The notes below the pieces were generated by a model, which made no database searches, was not told where the DNA came from, and was given only the letters and a program-made list of their open reading frames with translations. The translations under genes were made by a program, and so were the position numbers. A stretch of 28,296 nucleotides of DNA, from positions 1 to 28,296 of the forward strand of contig CAUYUJ010010468.1 of NCBI GenBank assembly GCA_963575745.1, read 5' to 3'. Positions within the stretch are counted from its first letter, which is position 1. Each line of letters starts with the position of its first letter. Below are positions 25,203 to 28,296 of the stretch, one piece after another. This stretch comes from Prorocentrum cordatum. Its lineage: Eukaryota > Sar > Dinophyceae > Prorocentrales > Prorocentraceae.

Positions 25203-25334
25203 ATGCTCGGGTCTCTACCACCGGACGCGTACGAAAAGAAAGTAACAAAACCAATGTTTTGATTTCCGGGTCGGGAGCGCACCCCTTCCGGTCGAAGCTA
25301 AGCGGGCCGCGCGAAGCTTGAATTAACCAGAGAT

Positions 25335-25500
25335 CAAAAAAAACAAAAACAAACATAGGCATACCAACAATGATGCTTCGGAGGTCCGCGCGGACTTCTT
25401 GGATTGGAGCTGAAACCCCCTTCCTGGCGGAAGAACGGGGGCCCTGGCGCCGACCCCAGAAGTCCGCACGGAGCTCAAGAGAAATTATGCTCGTGCAGTA
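25335..25500. mobile_element. MITE family C, diverged copy
   Basis: An A-rich head (AAAAAAAACAAAAACAAACA), then GGTCCGCGCGGACTTCTTGG and, inverted, CAGAAGTCCGCACGGAGCTC. The same layout as 20640-20811, where AGAAGAAACAAATACCGTAA precedes the arm. Confidence 0.6.
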
Positions 25501-25724
25501 TGTTGTCCTTCGTGTGCGTAGATGCGCGTGTCTACATTTAGGAAACCCAGGGTTCGCTAGAAACTGGTTTCCACCTCGCAAAGCTGCGAAAGCCCATCCA
25601 ACACCATCCCGAAACCCGAAAGTCGCCTCCCGGAACCCCTCCCGGAAGATTCTCGGAGGGCTTCGGCTGTTTGAAAGGAAACCCGTCTCAGGTCGGGCAT
25701 GTCCCCCCAGGGGGCTCGGGGGCG

Positions 25725-25890
25725 GCCAAGAGGGGGGCGTCCAAGAGGGCGGAGCGCAAATCATGGCCAGCGACATGTGCGCGGCCCAGGGGGGGGCCTG
25801 CAGAGATGTAGTGAAATAAGAGGCAGCATGAAACCTGGGGAGACATCATGCCCCCCGCCATGATATCCCCCCCTAGTCCCTAGTCATCAC
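25725..25890 (+). repeat. dispersed repeat D, copy 3
   Basis: CGGCCAAGAGGGGGGCGTCC, GAAATAAGAGGCAGCATGAA, GGGGAGACATCATGCC and TAGTCATCACCCCCC, in the same order as copy 2. Confidence 0.75.
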
Positions 25891-25899
25891 CCCCCTCGT

Positions 25900-26015
25900 C
25901 TGCGATGCATCGGCGACGCCGACGTGAAGCAAATCGGGCTGCATATCGAGCAGCGTCGGCGATGCATCGGCGATGCAGCGCGATCCTCCGACCCCATCTA
26001 CTCCGACCCTATCTA
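25900..26015. repeat. GATGCATCGGCGA motifs and 15-bp duplication
   Basis: CGATGCATCG palindromes occur at about 25912 and 25960. TCCGACCCCATCTAC is repeated in tandem near 25987-26016. Confidence 0.6.
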
Positions 26016-26022
26016 CTCATCG

Positions 26023-26175
26023 GAGTACCACTATACCACCTGCTGGGAGGTGGCCGCCTCCTGCCCTCGAGCTGGTGGCACCTCCTTCCGGGCACTCCCT
26101 GGAGGCATGCACGGAACGAGGTGCCACCAGCTCGGGAGGGGGACAGCCATCCCTCCAGCTGGTGGTAGTGGCACT
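26023..26175. mobile_element. long-arm foldback element
   Basis: The left arm AGTACCACTATACCACCTGC through GAGCTGGTGGCACCTCCTTC is repeated inverted at 26112-26175. The arms are about 62 bp, with a perfect 15-bp core (GAGCTGGTGGCACCT), and the loop is short. It abuts the family A copy at 26177. Confidence 0.8.
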
Positions 26176-26176
26176 T

Positions 26177-26356
26177 TCCCAGAGATCCGATGCCGTGATT
26201 GTTGCGGGGCCCCCGGAAGTCTCGAACCATTCCCTGGGACCAGCTTTTCGTTCCGAATCGTTTGTTGGCTGTCCCGGGGCCCCGGCGAGGAAGCGAGAGG
26301 CCAAAAACTTAGAAAAACTGTCGTCTTGATTTTTTCAATGCGTTGGATCTCTTGGC
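26177..26356 (+). mobile_element. MITE family A, near-complete copy
   Basis: Starts TCCCAGAGATCCGATG, ends GCGTTGGATCTCTTGG. The core has GGACCAGCTTTTCGTTCCG and GTCCCGGGGCCCCGGCGAGG. Length about 180 bp. CTTT-like strings flank both sides, but a target duplication is uncertain. Confidence 0.8.
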
Positions 26357-26394
26357 TTTTTGAGGAGCCAAACTGAATACACCGACGCTTTTTC

Positions 26395-26580
26395 CGGCCC
26401 CGCACTGACATCGCATAAGAACGCGGATTCTGGTGTAAACGACATCCTGGTGTATACATTTTGCGCTGTTTCCCGGGAAAGCGGGGAAACGGGTATACAC
26501 CACACCACCCCGACGTCGTCCCCGACCCTCCAAAAATCCTGGGATTGAAAAACAGCCCGCCACTGGTAATGTATACGTTC
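26395..26580. repeat. GTGTATAC foldback
   Basis: GGTGTATACA ... GTTTCCC / GGGAAAGCGGGGAAAC ... GTATACACC form nested inverted repeats centred near 26480. GGTGTAAACGACATCCTGG is a partial direct copy. GTATACGTTCC follows at 26571. Confidence 0.55.
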
Positions 26581-26589
26581 CAATTTCCG

Positions 26590-26765
26590 ACTTTTTTCAA
26601 TACGGGGTCCCCGGAAGTCCCGCCGGGCCAGTTTTTCATCCTGAATATTTTTTTGACGGCCCCGGGGCCCGGCGAGGGCCCCCAGAAGCACAAAAACGCG
26701 AACAAAGCGCGGAAAACCTCCGCCTCGACTTTTGCAATGCGTCGGATCTCTTGGCTTCTGTCTCC
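26590..26765 (+). mobile_element. MITE family A, copy with eroded left end
   Basis: TTCAATACGGGGTCCCCGG, the core GACGGCCCCGGGGCCCGGCG, and the right end TGCGTCGGATCTCTTGG. The left terminal repeat is unrecognisable. It preserves the CAATACGGGG site used by the family B insertion at 27504. Confidence 0.75.
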
Positions 26766-26801
26766 AGTGCACGCGAGGGGATCTGCGCGGAGGGGCTTGC
26801 G

Positions 26802-27037
26802 TTAAGTCGGGCGTGTCCCCCCTACAAGGGGATTTTCGACAAATAATAAAAACATACCCCAAAAAATGCTCCACCATGTTTTTTCTATTAAAAAACATGT
26901 TTTGATTATTGTGGGGTACTGTTGATTATTGTGGATTATCTTTTTTCTGATTGTATACAAATAAAAAAATTGTCCCCATACTATTTTTTGACTATTTTTG
27001 AATATCCCTCCTGTAGAGAGGGACAAGCCCGACTTAC
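26802..27037. mobile_element. hAT-like MITE, AT-rich, 8-bp target duplication
   Basis: Terminal inverted repeats: the left end TTAAGTCGGGCGTGTCCCCC matches the inverse of GACAAGCCCGACTTAC at the right, and similarity continues for about 40 bp (CTACA..GGGGAT..TTC). GGCTTGCG lies directly outside both ends (26794-26801 and 27038-27045). The 236-bp body is strongly AT-rich and contains AACATGTTTTGATTATTGTGG repeats. An 8-bp duplication with short terminal repeats is typical of the hAT superfamily. No transposase. Confidence 0.88.
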
Positions 27038-27045
27038 GGCTTGCG

Positions 27046-27279
27046 GCGGGGGGCCTGCGGCCGGGGCCGACCGGCCACGGCCGACGGGCGGAGGCCGGCC
27101 AGGCGGAGTGGCGCACGCGTTCGCCGCACGACCGAGCTCGGGCAGGAGCGATCGCCCGTGCAAGGGGCGGCCACCGCGGGGAGGCCCAGACCCCATCTTT
27201 ATGCGCCCTTCTTCAGGCCGCATCGATCTGTGAGGTTCCTGGGCCCCGAAAGTTGACGACAACGCCCGGCTCTCAAACA
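27046..27279. other. no gene recognised; GC-rich
   Basis: GC-rich sequence with GGCCGACCGGCCACGGCCGA-type self-complementary strings near 27065. No exon or element identified. Confidence 0.4.
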
Positions 27280-27464
27280 TCCCAGAGATCCAACGCACTA
27301 AACAATCAAGACGGAGGCTGTTCGCAATGTTTGGCTCCTGGGGGCCCTCGCCGGGCCCCCCGGGACCGTCAAACAACGACTCGGGATGAAAAGCAGGTCC
27401 TGGGGAATGGGTCGAGACTTCCGGGGTCCCCGCATGGAAGAATCACGACGCCGGATCTCTGGGA
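27280..27464 (-). mobile_element. MITE family A, complete copy
   Basis: Perfect 12-bp terminal inverted repeats TCCCAGAGATCC (27280-27291) and GGATCTCTGGGA (27453-27464) enclose 185 bp. The core reads in reverse: CCGGGACCGTCAAACAACGA and CCTGGGGAATGGGTCGAGAC. This copy defines the family boundaries. Confidence 0.87.
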
Positions 27465-27470
27465 TCCAGA

Positions 27471-27790
27471 CCCAGAGATCCGACGTCGTGACTTTTTCCA
27501 ATATCGGCGGTGGACAAACCTCCCTTCAGTAGACCTCCCCTTCGTGAAAACGGCCTGGGACCGAAACCGACGGACCTGGACCCGCAACAATTGTTGCCGC
27601 GACGCCCTCTCGCGAACCGAAAACAGCCAATTCCTTAATCGAGGAGATCTATCCACCTCCGACAATACGGGGTCCCCACAGAAGTCCCGACCCATTCCCC
27701 GGGGCCGGTCTTTAATCCTGAGAGTCGTTTTGGACGGTCCCATGGGGCCCGGCGAGGGCCCCCAGAGGCCCAAAATCCCACCAGCCCTTT
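27471..27790 (+). mobile_element. MITE family A, copy split by family B insertion
   Basis: The left end CCCAGAGATCCGACGTCGTG at 27471 runs to CAATA at 27503. The same copy resumes at CAATACGGGGTCCCC (27663) and continues through GACGGTCCCATGGGGCCCGG to about 27790. It stands head to head with the copy at 27280-27464, so their ends form a 20-bp hairpin (TCACGACGCCGGATCTCTGG and its inverse). Confidence 0.85.
27504..27662. mobile_element. MITE family B, copy 2, nested in family A
   Basis: Starts TCGGCGGTGGACAAACCTCC; the right end in reverse complement reads TCGGAGGTGGATAGATCTCC. It is 159 bp, flanked by a perfect CAATA duplication (27499-27503 and 27663-27667). Internal GTGAAAACGGCCTGGGACCG and CCCTCTCGCGAACCGAAAAC match copy 1 at 9647-9819. 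Confidence 0.9.
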
Positions 27791-28010
27791 GGGCGTGAGT
27801 GGTTTAGGGAGCCCTCTCTGTCCTCACCCCCCCTTCTTCCCCTTCGGGGAGGGGTTTACCCCTCCCCCTACCCCCTCCCCCTGGACCTGGACAGGGATTC
27901 CGGGGCGTCGCCGGGGGGGTCTTTTTTTGACTCCTGGGAGGGCCAAAAAACGACGACCCTCACGAGGATTCTGGCCCCGGGGGGGGGGGGAAGTTTGGCG
28001 CCTCAGCTCG
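27791..28010. other. no gene recognised
   Basis: C/T-rich then G-rich stretches, including homopolymers at 27912-27918 (T) and about 27979-27990 (G). Confidence 0.4.
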
Positions 28011-28014
28011 TCTT

Positions 28015-28165
28015 TGAAGCAGAAATCATTCATTTTACGATGGTTTTGGCCCCATTTTGGCCTTCTGAGGGGGCAGCGCTCATCTTCCCTCATAGCAAAA
28101 TCATTGATTTTACGAAGGTTTTGGGCTCATTTTGTCCTTCTCAGGGGGCAGCTCTCCTTTGCGCT
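28015..28165. repeat. direct duplication of about 73 bp
   Basis: AAATCATTCATTTTACGATG at about 28023 recurs as AAATCATTGATTTTACGAAG at about 28097. GGGGGCAGC follows each. Confidence 0.8.
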
Positions 28166-28174
28166 GCTGCGGAG

Positions 28175-28296
28175 GTCGCAAGAAGCCCCAAGATGACCCC
28201 AAGAGGCCCCCAGGAGGTTCCCAAGAGGCATCCAAGAGGCTCCCCAGAGGCCCCCAAGCGGCCCCAAGAGGCCCCCAAGAGGCCCCCTAGAGGCCC
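28175..28296. repeat. 21-bp-type repeat array, inverted, cut by window end
   Basis: CCCCAAGAGGCCCCCAAGAG-type units are the reverse complement of the 21-bp repeats at 5695-6180 and 7440-7900. Probably the edge of a third composite element in opposite orientation. Confidence 0.7.

Noticed and set aside
28050-28066. Spliced-leader-like CCCATTTTGGCCTTCTGAG
   Set aside because: Only the first ten bases fit the leader, and it lies in a 73-bp duplication.

Overview
ORGANISM. The window looks like nuclear DNA of a dinoflagellate. A 14-base exact copy of the 3' half of the dinoflagellate spliced leader (CATTTTGGCTCAAG, minus strand, 13413-13400) lies 37 bases upstream of an intron-less ORF. The window is GC-rich and dominated by microsatellites, satellites and short inverted-repeat elements. 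Its one clear conserved gene is cut into small exons by kilobase introns that use GT, GC and GA donors. A large, GC-rich, repeat-rich genome such as Prorocentrum fits best, but the species is a guess.

MAIN GENE. Six short exons on the minus strand, between 24288 and 8193, join in frame into about 164 codons. In order they match the C-terminal half of AP-5 complex subunit zeta (AP5Z1), a helical-repeat adaptor protein of late endosomes. Both ends of the gene lie outside the window. Nearly everything between the exons, and probably the flanks, is intron of this gene.

LAYOUT. 1-2190: 15-, 9- and 89-bp tandem repeats, then GCTGT and GGA arrays. 2823-4080: decayed LINE C-terminal fragment, minus strand. 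4238-8180: foldback elements and two diverged copies of a composite 21-bp-repeat element around a 600-bp CATA/CATTA array. 8193-12223: last three visible AP5Z1 exons, with MITE families A and B between them. 12658-13413: SL-tagged retrogene. 13418-13842: GGA/GAT arrays. 14100-15960: second LINE fragment, with RNase H end and zinc-finger remnants. 16197-16313: AP5Z1 exon. 16620-19720: 73-bp, GGATT and 74-bp satellites, then a duplicated foldback. 19784-19852: AP5Z1 exon. 20666-22512: foldback element, CTC arrays and dispersed repeats. 22674-23795: ORF built of decayed pentatricopeptide-like repeats. 24244-24288: first visible AP5Z1 exon. 24322-28296: CGT array and a dense cluster of MITEs, several with clear target-site duplications and one nested inside another.

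HOW IT FITS TOGETHER. This is one conserved trafficking gene whose introns have collected LINE fragments, a retroposed cDNA, a PPR-like ORF and several small MITE families. Both LINE fragments, the retrogene and the PPR-like ORF lie on the same strand as the host gene. Most long predicted ORFs here are translations of triplet repeats and are not listed as genes.
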